A DNA stretch of 64,000 bases from Deltaproteobacteria bacterium (GCA_022711595.1 JAKLET010000009.1:48786-112785); one strand, 5' to 3'; positions 40,864-49,241 are shown, counted from the first letter of the stretch. The notes: generated by a model from the letters alone, not told the origin. A program made the numbers and translations.

Positions 40864-42609
40864 TCATGGCTTTCTGATCATCCATTTTGTTCCGATAATA
40901 TCCAGGTGAAGCGAGTGTTCTTTTATAAACCTGTTGACCGCTTTGATCACCCCTTCTCCTCCCGAGTGCCAGTCGTCACCTGCCAGGATCCCTTTCGGTT
41001 TTACGAGGGGCCAGTAATCCTTAAGATCTTTCAGGACATCATCTTCTTCATGGCTGCCGTCAATGTAGATGAAATCGCCTTGAATATTATGATGCTGTAA
41101 CCATTTTGCCCCCACGCTGCTTGTGTTGGGGAAGGGAACGATATAATTCTGCAGCCCGCTGTGGATGACATTTGCCAGGAATTGATGGTACAGGCATGGA
41201 TACCCGTTGATGTAATATTTCCGCAAGCCCCATGTGGGATCATTACAATCTATCATGTTGTTGACGGTACCCAGCCACGTGTCGATGCAGATAACGGTAC
41301 CGTCTATGTTCTTTTCCTTCAGACGCGACGCAAAATGTATTGCCGAAGCGCCCTTCCAGGTCCCTATTTCGATTATTAAACCGGCATTTATCTCATCAAT
41401 GTACCTGTCGAAGATGTCATTGTCCGTTCCTCCGGTGATATCTTTTGAAAAAGCATTGAAGTTGAAATTGTTGTAAGGATCATCAAATGGCATCAATCCC
41501 ATTATTTTCCTGCATTTTGAATAACCGTGCACGGGTTGTTCAATTTTTACATTAAAATATTCCCCGTTCAGGTTAAAATCGGTGTTATCGATGTTGGTGA
41601 TTTTTTCCCAATCGACGGTGCCGCCCTTTAAGAAAAGGCTGTACAACGCCTCCGTTTCAGTGTTGCTGCTATTGTCAAATTCATTGCAATGGGTGTCTTG
41701 AACGCGATTGACATGTGTTGCTATGCACTTGCTGTGACGGAAGCTTGCAAGGCAAGGGGGCGCCTTGTCCGGGTATTCCTGGAGATACCCGGCGACGGTG
41801 CTCTCGAGGAAATTGGGGTTTGTGATGGCAAGGACGAATGGCCGCGTCAGTCTCAGCACGTCGTCTTTACGATATATCGTGGCGGGGACCGCCCAGGGGT
41901 AGTGCCATCTCACGGCAACGGGGTTGTACCATTTCCATTTCAGCCAGTCGCCATTGTCGATGAGGTCTTCGGGCACCGGGGTGATATTTGTCCCGACCCT
42001 CAGGGTGAAATTTAAAATGTCCTCGTTTTCATCAAGGACCTCTATACATTTTTTCAGATCAAAGGGTTCGGTGAAGATCATGTCATCACAGCACATCAAG
42101 ATATGGTTATCGGATTCGTTAAAGAGGGTCTGGATATCGCGGCTGAAGTTTTTCTCGGGTACCCACCTGATCTCCGGGTACTTTTCAATGAGGAGATCGT
42201 AATAGATGTTGCCGCTCTGTTTGTAAAGAACAGCGATGTTCTCCCGGCCGATGCCTGAATGGTGGAAGAGGCTCTCAAGACATCCCTGCAGCTGCAGAGG
42301 CCTGTCCTTTGACAGAAAGATCGTTGTGAGAGGGGTTGTTGCCGTCTTTCCCTGAACCAGGTTTACATATTCCCGTGCGACGCGAAGCATGCGTGCGTCA
42401 GACGGGTACTGCTGCAGAAGGTCCTGTATGGTTCTTGTGGCATCGGGTGTGAGGCCGAGTCGGTGGGCCGTGAACAACAGGCTGCGCAGTGCTGAATAAT
42501 TCAAATTATCCAGGCTGACAGCCTTGCCGAAACACTCCAGCGCCTGCCGATCTTCTCCTTTATCGAGAAACTCCAGGCCCGTTATTTCGAATTCCTTTGA
42601 TCTGCCCAT
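40864..42609 (-). CDS. TPR / glycosyltransferase-like / methyltransferase-like fusion, first gene of the glycan operon
   Basis: A 581-residue protein. The ATG at 42609 is preferred: an earlier in-frame ATG at 42681 would lie upstream of the sigma-54 promoter. Residues 1-70 carry a TPR-like pair (LEFLDKGEDRQALECFGKAV). A glycosyltransferase-A-like domain follows from about 93 (TTIFLSKDRPLQLQGCLESL), with CCDDMIF as a possible DxD site. The C-terminal part (about 400-581) is class I methyltransferase-like: GLIIEIGTWKGASAIHFASR, CIDTWLG, GDFIYIDGSHEEDDVLKDL, ILAGDDWHSGGEGV. The combination echoes the giant protein encoded downstream. Confidence 0.82.
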   Translation of the reverse strand: MGRSKEFEITGLEFLDKGEDRQALECFGKAVSLDNLNYSALRSLLFTAHRLGLTPDATRTIQDLLQQYPSDARMLRVAREYVNLVQGKTATTPLTTIFLSKDRPLQLQGCLESLFHHSGIGRENIAVLYKQSGNIYYDLLIEKYPEIRWVPEKNFSRDIQTLFNESDNHILMCCDDMIFTEPFDLKKCIEVLDENEDILNFTLRVGTNITPVPEDLIDNGDWLKWKWYNPVAVRWHYPWAVPATIYRKDDVLRLTRPFVLAITNPNFLESTVAGYLQEYPDKAPPCLASFRHSKCIATHVNRVQDTHCNEFDNSSNTETEALYSLFLKGGTVDWEKITNIDNTDFNLNGEYFNVKIEQPVHGYSKCRKIMGLMPFDDPYNNFNFNAFSKDITGGTDNDIFDRYIDEINAGLIIEIGTWKGASAIHFASRLKEKNIDGTVICIDTWLGTVNNMIDCNDPTWGLRKYYINGYPCLYHQFLANVIHSGLQNYIVPFPNTSSVGAKWLQHHNIQGDFIYIDGSHEEDDVLKDLKDYWPLVKPKGILAGDDWHSGGEGVIKAVNRFIKEHSLHLDIIGTKWMIRKP

Positions 42610-42653
42610 ATGCGGAATGTCCTTGTGGATAGTGACCCTCCTCGCATGAATTA

Positions 42654-42669
42654 AGCAATAATTATGCCA
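42654..42669 (-). promoter_or_regulatory. Sigma-54 promoter of the glycan operon
   Basis: On the minus strand, TGGCATAATTATTGCT: GG-N10-GC is exact, the -24 half is TGGCAT and the -12 half TTGCT, 10 of 11 specified consensus positions. The predicted start is near 42643, about 34 bases before the ATG at 42609. It is as close to consensus as the flgF promoter. Confidence 0.7.
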
Positions 42670-42799
42670 GAGAATATTCAAAGGTCCTGATACCGATGGA
42701 TAAACATAAAGAATAATTATGTCGTATGGTTACAATACAATAGAAATGGAAGCGCCTTCAGGATGTTAATGTCAATTGGTTGACGAAAAATATTTTATT

Positions 42800-42826
42800 T
42801 AAGTTGTTTATGTTTACAGCCGATAA
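42800..42826 (+). promoter_or_regulatory. Sigma-28 promoter of the large FliD-tail-like gene
   Basis: TAAGTTGT, 11 bases, then a perfect GCCGATAA. This is the best sigma-28 match in the window. It supports the start at 42861, since the earlier in-frame start would put the promoter inside the coding region. Confidence 0.75.
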
Positions 42827-42860
42827 ATATGAACGAGAGGATAGTCAGGAGGTTTTTATC

Positions 42861-44498
42861 ATGAAGATAGGATTGACCGGATACCCACTGGCGCAACTGA
42901 CGGGCGGCGAGACGCTGAAAAAGGCGGGTACCGGGGTGAAAAAAGGCTCCGCGGACCGCGTCGATGTCCCCGTCCTTTCCAATGTTCCTGATAAGGCAAT
43001 TGTCAGGTACCTGAGGACCGTCGATGAGATCCTTTCAGACATAATAAGGATCGTCGACGATGACGCGTCCCTGCCGGGCGGCGAGGAAACGGCGGCAATT
43101 TCTCAAAAGACCTTTCAACAGGCAGCCATAACCCCCCGGGATGCAGTCATCTATCTTCCGGCCGGCGTGCCTGCCGGCGAAGAGGGTCCTGAAGGGCTCG
43201 ATGAGCAGCTTATTATAATAAAGGATGTCCTGTCCGCGGAGGCGAAGGACATACGGGGGCGGCAGGGAGAGATCGCCCTGGTTGGTTTCGCAAAAGAGAT
43301 CGCCGATGAATTGTCCCGCATCGATACCGGCATGACTGCGGGGGCCGTTGATATCAACGCGGTGAATGTAAGGGACAAGTTCATTGTCTCCGTTGACGCC
43401 GCCGCCGGCATACCTGTCTACTCGGTCATTCGCCACGATCCGTCAGGCGGGACGGTTCTCTACCACAACACCGCGGAAGGACTCGATGACGCAGCGGCCG
43501 CCTCGACAGTGGCAAAGATCGCATCATTCCTGACACGCAATGCCGGAGAAACATTGCCGGAAAGCGCCGCCGCCGTCCCGGATGGGTCCCTTATAAACAT
43601 GAGCGATGGGAGAAGAACGGATGATAGCGCGGCTTCCTTAACAAGAACCGATCTGGCGGCCGGGAAATTTGCCCTGCCCGATGGTTTCGATCCTGTTAAG
43701 GCCGCAAAAGAGGTGGCATCTTTTCTATCTGCGGGAAAGAGTTCGGTAAGATCCGATAAAGCGCAGGACGACAAAAGCTATGATATCGTGAAGGTTTTAG
43801 AATATCAGGCCCCCGCGAACGACACGCTCCGGTCGGACGATTTTCCCGGCATCACCATACGCGTCATACCTTCCACGGCCCTGGCAGCTGCCTCAGTGAA
43901 AACGGCCGGCGTGGAGAACAGGCAGGAGGTAATAGCGGAAAGGTTTGCCTCCCTGGCGGATGTGATCGGCACGATGATCGAATACGAAGAGGACGATGAG
44001 GGAGGCCCCGGTGAGGGTCAGGTCCGTCTTGAAGCCATGCGGACGTCGGTGAAAGAGGCCGTGAGGGAATCGTTGTATACGGCCATAGGAAGCGGCAAGG
44101 CCAATCAGGCGGGCCCTCTGAATGAAACTTTGGAAGGGATCGGGATCGATGAAAAGGGCCTGCTCAAGGTGGACAAAAAGGTCTTTGCCGGGACGCTTAT
44201 GGAGAGAAAAGACGAAGCAAGCCGTTTTGTCCATAATTTTGGAAATACCCTTCACGACAAGGTCGCCTATTTCTTCCATCCTTTCGCCGGGCTTTACGAT
44301 ATCTCCACGGGAGAGGCCGGTGTGCGGGGACCGGGAAGCAAAGACGGCATAGCCGACGAAGAAGAGGAAACAAAGGCAAAGTTCGAGAAGAGGCTCAACG
44401 AGATCCAGCTGCTTCTGGAAAGCTCATACGAACTGAAAGAATCCTTTATGAACACGAGATTGTCGGGCCGGACAGGGCCGGATGGAGAGCAGCGGTGA
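42861..44498 (+). CDS. Large late-flagellar protein of unknown function with a FliD-like C-terminal motif
   Basis: A 545-residue protein. CAGGAGG precedes the ATG. It has no signal peptide, membrane helix or enzyme motif. The N-terminal 100 residues are polar, and the centre is Ala/Asp-rich. Near the C-terminus, NETLEGIGIDEKGLLKVDKK followed by VFAGTL resembles the closing part of the filament cap FliD (IGI ... G.L.ID ... L). The tail is helical (KFEKRLNEIQLLLESSYELK). The sigma-28 promoter and the small chaperone-like gene behind it suggest a substrate of the flagellar export system. It is too divergent to be called FliD. Confidence 0.7.
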   Translation: MKIGLTGYPLAQLTGGETLKKAGTGVKKGSADRVDVPVLSNVPDKAIVRYLRTVDEILSDIIRIVDDDASLPGGEETAAISQKTFQQAAITPRDAVIYLPAGVPAGEEGPEGLDEQLIIIKDVLSAEAKDIRGRQGEIALVGFAKEIADELSRIDTGMTAGAVDINAVNVRDKFIVSVDAAAGIPVYSVIRHDPSGGTVLYHNTAEGLDDAAAASTVAKIASFLTRNAGETLPESAAAVPDGSLINMSDGRRTDDSAASLTRTDLAAGKFALPDGFDPVKAAKEVASFLSAGKSSVRSDKAQDDKSYDIVKVLEYQAPANDTLRSDDFPGITIRVIPSTALAAASVKTAGVENRQEVIAERFASLADVIGTMIEYEEDDEGGPGEGQVRLEAMRTSVKEAVRESLYTAIGSGKANQAGPLNETLEGIGIDEKGLLKVDKKVFAGTLMERKDEASRFVHNFGNTLHDKVAYFFHPFAGLYDISTGEAGVRGPGSKDGIADEEEETKAKFEKRLNEIQLLLESSYELKESFMNTRLSGRTGPDGEQR

Positions 44499-44827
44499 AA
44501 AAAAGGATCTCGGATACCGATATCATTCTGTTTGAAGAGCTGACGGAGACGGCGCTCAGGGAAGAGGATGGTACGGCCTTTATAGGGTTTCTTATGCAGC
44601 GGGAAGACCTGGCCCGTCGTTTTGCCGGATCGCCCGGATTGACCGATAGGACCGTTGCGGAAAGGTTATTTGAAAAGGAGATGCTGGTCATCCAAAGGCT
44701 TGAAGAAGAGCGCATGAAGCTGCTTGTCGAGATGGACATTTATTCCCAGGGCCGCCGCGCCATTAGGTCCTATGGGCCGAAATATCCCCTGCCGCCGCCC
44801 GTTTCTTTTATAGACCATAAAAAATAA
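44495..44827 (+). CDS. Small helical protein, possible flagellar export chaperone
   Basis: A 110-residue protein starting with GTG that overlaps the preceding stop by 4 bases. It is helical and charged (DIILFEELTETALREEDGTA; AERLFEKEMLVIQRLEEERM), ending in a short proline-rich tail (KYPLPPPVSFIDHKK). Size, composition and tight coupling to a putative exported protein recall FliT/FlgN-type chaperones, but no family match is certain. Confidence 0.6.
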   Translation: MKKRISDTDIILFEELTETALREEDGTAFIGFLMQREDLARRFAGSPGLTDRTVAERLFEKEMLVIQRLEEERMKLLVEMDIYSQGRRAIRSYGPKYPLPPPVSFIDHKK

Positions 44828-44835
44828 AAAAAAGC

Positions 44836-44862
44836 TTAAGTCATTTTCCTGTTGTCCGATAA
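44836..44862 (+). promoter_or_regulatory. Sigma-28-like promoter of the regulator-motAB operon
   Basis: TTAA, 15 bases, then TCCGATAA (7 of 8 against GCCGATAA). Transcription would start near 44869, just before the GGGAG of the small gene at 44882. Confidence 0.5.
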
Positions 44863-44881
44863 AAATACAAGGGAGAGGATG

Positions 44882-45088
44882 ATGACGATATCCGATTACC
44901 AGATAAGCAGTGTGATAAGGACCTACATGAAGAACATGAAGGTCCGGATGAAACAATCTGGTGACAACCACGACCAGGAAAATCGCGAAGACGAAGTGAA
45001 CATTTCCAGGGAAGGAATGAAAAAGATGCTTTACGACAGGATTGGCGAGCAAGTCACTGAAAAGCTGAAGAGATACGATGAGAAATGA
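44882..45088 (+). CDS. Small flagellar-associated protein of unknown function
   Basis: A 68-residue polar protein. Tandem ATGs at 44879 and 44882 are possible starts; the second has GGGAG at a 6-base distance. The N-terminus MTISDYQISSVIRTYMKNMK and the central DEVNISREGMKKML resemble small proteins found in flagellar loci of Desulfobacterota, and the latter part recalls the DRVELS motif of FlgM. No function can be assigned. It overlaps the following response regulator gene by 11 bases. Confidence 0.6.
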   Translation: MTISDYQISSVIRTYMKNMKVRMKQSGDNHDQENREDEVNISREGMKKMLYDRIGEQVTEKLKRYDEK

Positions 45089-45656
45089 TGAAAACTTCCG
45101 GATCCTCATTGTCGACGATAATAGAGAACTCAGGGATATTCTCGAAGAATACCTGAAGGGGAAAGACAGCCAGGTAGAAAGTGCATGCAACGGGAAAGAG
45201 GCACTTGAGAAACACGGCAAAGACCCCTTCGATCTGATAGTTACCGACCTCAACATGCCTGAACTGACCGGCATGGAGCTCATCAGAACGATCAAAAAGG
45301 ACAATGACGATACAGAGTTCATAATAATCACGGGTTACGCGTCGATGGATACGGCCGTGGAGGCGGTGAAGATCGGTGCCTTCGATTACATCGTCAAACC
45401 CTTCAGAATGGAGGAACTCCAGGTGGTCGTAAAGAACGTCCGCGACAAGATCATGCTGAAAAAGCTCAATGCGAAGCTTCTGCAGACCCTTCAGGGTTTT
45501 TACGACGAAATGGAACGCTACCGTCAGAAGAAGCCGGAGGCTCCGGCCGGCGTTGAGTTGCCTGCGAATGGAGAACAGGCAAGCGATACGGAGAAGATCG
45601 TCAGCGAGATCAGAGATCTGGAAAAACTGAGAAAGGGGAGACTTCTCATTGAATGA
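45078..45656 (+). CDS. Response regulator with a short helical C-terminal extension
   Basis: A 192-residue protein. The receiver domain (1-125) has D13-D14, phospho-acceptor D57 (IVTDLNMPELTGM), IITGYAS and the lysine in IVKPFRMEE. This pattern is the type seen in NtrC-family and HD-GYP regulators. Residues 126-192 are helical and polar (KIMLKKLNAKLLQTLQGFYD), without a DNA-binding or enzyme domain. It probably signals by protein contact with the motor or the next gene product. It precedes the HD-GYP regulator by 39 bases. Confidence 0.88.
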   Translation: MRNDENFRILIVDDNRELRDILEEYLKGKDSQVESACNGKEALEKHGKDPFDLIVTDLNMPELTGMELIRTIKKDNDDTEFIIITGYASMDTAVEAVKIGAFDYIVKPFRMEELQVVVKNVRDKIMLKKLNAKLLQTLQGFYDEMERYRQKKPEAPAGVELPANGEQASDTEKIVSEIRDLEKLRKGRLLIE

Positions 45657-45695
45657 CAGGATGTCATCAAGGCGGCAAAAAAACGGGGACATACG

Positions 45696-47174
45696 ATGAT
45701 CGAGGGAACAAGGATACTCATCGTCGATGACAACCCCGAGGTCATCAATATACTTGCCGATTTTTTAAGCCTCAACGACTGCGAGATCTACAAGGCCACC
45801 TGCGGTAAGGAGGCCCTTGATATGCTGGACAAAAAAGACGTGGAGATCGTCATACTCGATGTCCAGCTCCCTGACATGAACGGCATATCTCTCATAGATA
45901 CCATCAAGGTCAGCAAGCCAACGACGGCGATCATTATGGCGACGGGCTATTATGATCCCAATTTTGTCATCGATGCAATGAAAAAGGGCGCCTCTGATTT
46001 TCTCCTCAAACCTTTCGAACTCGACAAGCTGATGCTCGTCATGATGAGGGTCCTCAGGGAGCGCAACCTCCTTATAGAAAAAGAGAACATTCTCCACAAC
46101 CTCGAAGACAAGAAGAAGATAGAGCACCTCAACAGGGAACTGCAGAAAAAGATCAAAGAGCTCACAACGATGTACCATATATCGAACAAGTTCAATTCCA
46201 TCAATATCTTCGACGATGTCTACGAGAAGATGGTCCATATAGTGGGAGAGATCCTCGACGTAAATTCCTGCGGCTATTATATGCCCGACCGGGAGGCCGG
46301 CGAGCTGATCCTGTATGCCGGACATACGAAGAACGGGGAAAACCCGAAATCGGACTGGCAGCGGATCAGCCTTACCGAAGACTTCGACCGGGAGGCCCGC
46401 GCGGCGCGCAAGCATATTGTGAGGGACAACAGGGTCTATCTGCCCCTCGTCATTCAGGGGGAATCGATCGGGTTCATCATGGCGGAAGCGAAACAGAACG
46501 GTGCAAGGGGCGCCAGGTCCCTCGAGAACGATGTGTTCTTTCTCAAGCTGATCGCCGACAAGGCCTCGACGCAGATCGAGAACAGAATGCTTTACGAAAG
46601 CCTCTTCGAGAATATCCTCCACACACTGAGGTCGCTCATTGTTGCCATTACCAAGCGGGACCTTTATACAGAGGGGCACTGCAAGAGGGTCACCAATATG
46701 AGCCTTGCCCTCGGGGACCGCCTTTGCATCAACGAATACGAAAGGGACGTGATAAGGGTTGTCGGCCCCGTTCACGATCTCGGGAAGATCGGCATTCCCG
46801 ATAGTATACTTTTAAAGCCGGACCGGCTGTCAGACGATGAATATTCCGTCATGCAGAGCCATTCCATATACGGCGAGGAGATCATGAGCCGTTTCGAGAT
46901 CCTCGCGAAGGAGGCGAAGATAATTCGCCACCATCATGAACGATACGACGGCAAAGGGTATCCAGACCGCCTGAGCGGCGAAGAGATACCGATGTGTTCC
47001 CGGTTGATCGCCGTATGCGACGCGTACGACGCCATGGTAACGGACCGGCCTTACCGCAAGGCCCTGGGCATTGAAGAGATCGTCGCTGAGATAACGCGCT
47101 GCAGCGGCAGTCAGTTCGATCCCGCCATCTCCAGGGCATTTGCCGATGTAGTACGGGACGGATATGAGTCGTGA
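45696..47174 (+). CDS. Response regulator with HD-GYP phosphodiesterase domain (RpfG-like)
   Basis: A 492-residue protein. The receiver domain (1-125) has D11-D12 and phospho-acceptor D55 (ILDVQLPDMNG). A coiled linker (LEDKKKIEHLNRELQKKIKE) leads to a GAF-like domain at about 160-290 (TTMYHISNKFNSINIFDDVY). The HD-GYP domain (about 305-490) has EGHCKRVTNMSLALGDRLCI, the HD motif in VHDLGKIGIPDSILLKP, RHHHERYDGKGYPDRLSGEE (the GYP motif) and CDAYDAMVTDRPYR. All usual metal ligands appear present, so cyclic-di-GMP hydrolysis is likely. It overlaps the PilZ-type gene by 11 bases. Confidence 0.93.
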   Translation: MIEGTRILIVDDNPEVINILADFLSLNDCEIYKATCGKEALDMLDKKDVEIVILDVQLPDMNGISLIDTIKVSKPTTAIIMATGYYDPNFVIDAMKKGASDFLLKPFELDKLMLVMMRVLRERNLLIEKENILHNLEDKKKIEHLNRELQKKIKELTTMYHISNKFNSINIFDDVYEKMVHIVGEILDVNSCGYYMPDREAGELILYAGHTKNGENPKSDWQRISLTEDFDREARAARKHIVRDNRVYLPLVIQGESIGFIMAEAKQNGARGARSLENDVFFLKLIADKASTQIENRMLYESLFENILHTLRSLIVAITKRDLYTEGHCKRVTNMSLALGDRLCINEYERDVIRVVGPVHDLGKIGIPDSILLKPDRLSDDEYSVMQSHSIYGEEIMSRFEILAKEAKIIRHHHERYDGKGYPDRLSGEEIPMCSRLIAVCDAYDAMVTDRPYRKALGIEEIVAEITRCSGSQFDPAISRAFADVVRDGYES

Positions 47175-47742
47175 TGATGAAAGAAGGGAATATTTCAGGA
47201 TCCGCGACAATCTGCCCGTGGAATTCCGGCCAATCTCGCGCGAAGAGTTTCTGACGCTTCAGGACAAGATCCGGTACAACTCAACACAGGTTGTCGACAG
47301 GATACACGAGCTCTATTTTCTCAATGCCCGTGAGCCCGGCGCGGGCGAGAACGATCAGCTCTATGGTTATATGCAGGTGATCAACAGAAAGCTGGATATG
47401 ATCATAGAGATACTGGGAAGGTCTTCTTCGGCGGAGCACTACAATGTGATCCATACCGACGTGAACATAAGCGGGGCAGGGATCCAGTTCCTCTGCGGCA
47501 TGCCCCTGACCGAAGGTGATTTCATTGAGCTGAAAATAATAATACCCGTGTTCCCATATCCCAAGATCACATGTCTTTGCCAGGTGCTGCGGATGGAACA
47601 AGGCCCCGATAACAGGGTCGCCGAAAAAATGACGGCCTTCAAGTTCATGGTCATCAACGAGAAGGACCAGGACATCCTGATCAATTATATCTTCCTGAAG
47701 GAACGTGAATACCTCCGTCAGAAAAAAGAAACGGAGAGTTGA
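47164..47742 (+). CDS. PilZ-type protein with an inserted helical region
   Basis: A 192-residue protein. The N-terminus DERREYFRIRDNLPVEFRP carries an R-x3-R motif, and DVNISGAGIQFLCG at about 101-114 matches the second PilZ motif (D/N-x-S-x2-G). Between them lies an unusually long helical stretch of some 80 residues (NDQLYGYMQVINRKLDMIIE), as in the atypical tetrameric PilZ (tPilZ) group. Both cyclic-di-GMP binding motifs appear intact. It lies between an HD-GYP regulator and motA, so it could act as a cyclic-di-GMP-dependent brake or adaptor for the stator, in the manner of YcgR (inference). Confidence 0.8.
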   Translation: MSRDDERREYFRIRDNLPVEFRPISREEFLTLQDKIRYNSTQVVDRIHELYFLNAREPGAGENDQLYGYMQVINRKLDMIIEILGRSSSAEHYNVIHTDVNISGAGIQFLCGMPLTEGDFIELKIIIPVFPYPKITCLCQVLRMEQGPDNRVAEKMTAFKFMVINEKDQDILINYIFLKEREYLRQKKETES

Positions 47743-47748
47743 TGAGCT

Positions 47749-48516
47749 ATGGATATTGCGACAATACTCGGACTGCTGGTTGGCATAGGTTCCGTTCTCG
47801 TCTCCTTCATGATGGAGGGCGGTCACCTCTCAGCGCTTATCCAGATACCTGCCATGGTGCTCGTCATTTTCGGGACATTCGGCGCGGCGACAGTCACCAC
47901 TTCCATTAAACAGCTTATCAATCTGCCGAACCTGATGAGGGTGGCCATGTTCGAAAAGAAGATGGACTCCCAGCAGCTCATAGACCTTCTCTTCGATCTT
48001 TCCCAGAAAGCCCGCAAGAACGGGTTGTTAAGCCTCGAGAAAGAGATCGATTCAATCAAGGAACCTTTCCTGAGAAAGGCCATCCAACTGGCCATCGACG
48101 GGTTTGAGACGAACAAGATAAGGGAGATCCTCGAGATAGAAATGGCCTACATCGAAGAACGTCACAAGGCGGGGGCGAACTTTTTTTTAAAGCTCGGCGG
48201 GTTTTCCCCGACACTCGGTATCATGGGGACCGTCCTCGGGCTTATCCACGCGCTGGGCAGCATGGAAAGCAGCTCCAACATGGCCTCGGCGATTGCGAGC
48301 GCTTTCATCGCAACCCTCTGGGGTGTGGCCTTGGCGAACCTTATCTACCTGCCTCTCTCGGATAAACTGAAATACAAACACCAGGACGAGGCCCTTTACC
48401 TGGAGATCATAACGGAGGGCGCCATATCCCTGGCCATGGGAGACAATCCGCGGGTGATCAGGATGAAGCTTGTATCGTTCCTGCTTCCCGACAAACGCAG
48501 GGAGGAAGGCAGATGA
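47749..48516 (+). CDS. motA: Flagellar stator protein MotA
   Basis: A 255-residue inner-membrane protein. Four membrane segments are visible: ATILGLLVGIGSVLVSFMM, ALIQIPAMVLVIFGTFGAAT, then, after a cytoplasmic domain of about 110 residues (with SLEKEIDSI and LEIEMAYIEERHKAGANFF), FSPTLGIMGTVLGLIHALGS and AFIATLWGVALANLIYLPLS. TLGIMGTVLGL and the proline preceding it are MotA hallmarks. It forms the ion channel with MotB, which overlaps by 4 bases. Confidence 0.96.
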   Translation: MDIATILGLLVGIGSVLVSFMMEGGHLSALIQIPAMVLVIFGTFGAATVTTSIKQLINLPNLMRVAMFEKKMDSQQLIDLLFDLSQKARKNGLLSLEKEIDSIKEPFLRKAIQLAIDGFETNKIREILEIEMAYIEERHKAGANFFLKLGGFSPTLGIMGTVLGLIHALGSMESSSNMASAIASAFIATLWGVALANLIYLPLSDKLKYKHQDEALYLEIITEGAISLAMGDNPRVIRMKLVSFLLPDKRREEGR

Positions 48517-49241
48517 GAAGAAAGAAGAAGGGGGAGGAGCACGAGAACCTTGAGCGCTGGCTTATTACTTATGCCGACCTTATCACGCTGCTGCTTGCCT
48601 TCTTTATCATGATGTACACCTTTTCGAAAAACGATACTCAAAAGTACCAGGAAGTGACGGGTCACCTGAAGACCATCTTCACCGGCGGGCCAAGCGTGGC
48701 GGCCGCCGGGTCCGCCCCGGGTACGGCCCCGTTTGAGATCCCGCTAAAGGTGCCGGCCGCCGGTGAGGACGTGAAGGGCAAGCTTGAAGGGGAGATCAAA
48801 AAGCTCAGCGGGAACGATGCCATGGACAAGAACATCTCGGTCATCACCGACGAGCGCGGGATCGTCATAAGGATCATGGACCAGGCCTTCTTCGATGAAG
48901 GCAAGGCCGATCTGAAGGACAGGGCGAAGCATACGCTCGACACCATAGCCCCGGTCGTCAGGACGATCAGCAATCCGATCAGGGTCGAGGGCCATACCGA
49001 CAACACGCCCATCGCCACGTCTGAATTCAGGTCCAACTGGGAGCTCTCGGTGAGGCGTGCCACGGAGGTGGTGCGTTATTTTATCGAAAAGCACGACCTT
49101 GCACCCATGAGGGTTTCCGCTGTCGGTTATTCGGAATACCGTCCTCTGGCGCCCAATGATACCCCCGCGAACCGTTCCCGCAATCGAAGGATAGAGATCA
49201 TCGTGGCAAAGTCACTGATCGAAGAAGAGAACAAAAAATAA
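48513..49241 (+). CDS. motB: Flagellar stator protein MotB
   Basis: A 242-residue inner-membrane protein. The single helix WLITYADLITLLLAFFIMMY contains the ion-binding aspartate D22. A plug-like region and linker follow. The OmpA-type peptidoglycan-binding domain (about 125-238) has FFDEGKADLKDRAKHTLDTI, IRVEGHTDNTPIATSEFRSN, WELSVRRATEVVRYFIEKH and NRRIEIIV. The residues around D22 do not by themselves settle whether protons or sodium are used. It is the last gene of the operon. Confidence 0.96.
   Translation: MRRKKKGEEHENLERWLITYADLITLLLAFFIMMYTFSKNDTQKYQEVTGHLKTIFTGGPSVAAAGSAPGTAPFEIPLKVPAAGEDVKGKLEGEIKKLSGNDAMDKNISVITDERGIVIRIMDQAFFDEGKADLKDRAKHTLDTIAPVVRTISNPIRVEGHTDNTPIATSEFRSNWELSVRRATEVVRYFIEKHDLAPMRVSAVGYSEYRPLAPNDTPANRSRNRRIEIIVAKSLIEEENKK

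Noticed and set aside
42610..42681. Upstream in-frame ATG (42681) for the first glycan-operon gene
   Set aside because: The sigma-54 promoter lies downstream of it, and the extra 24 residues do not look like the TPR domain that follows.
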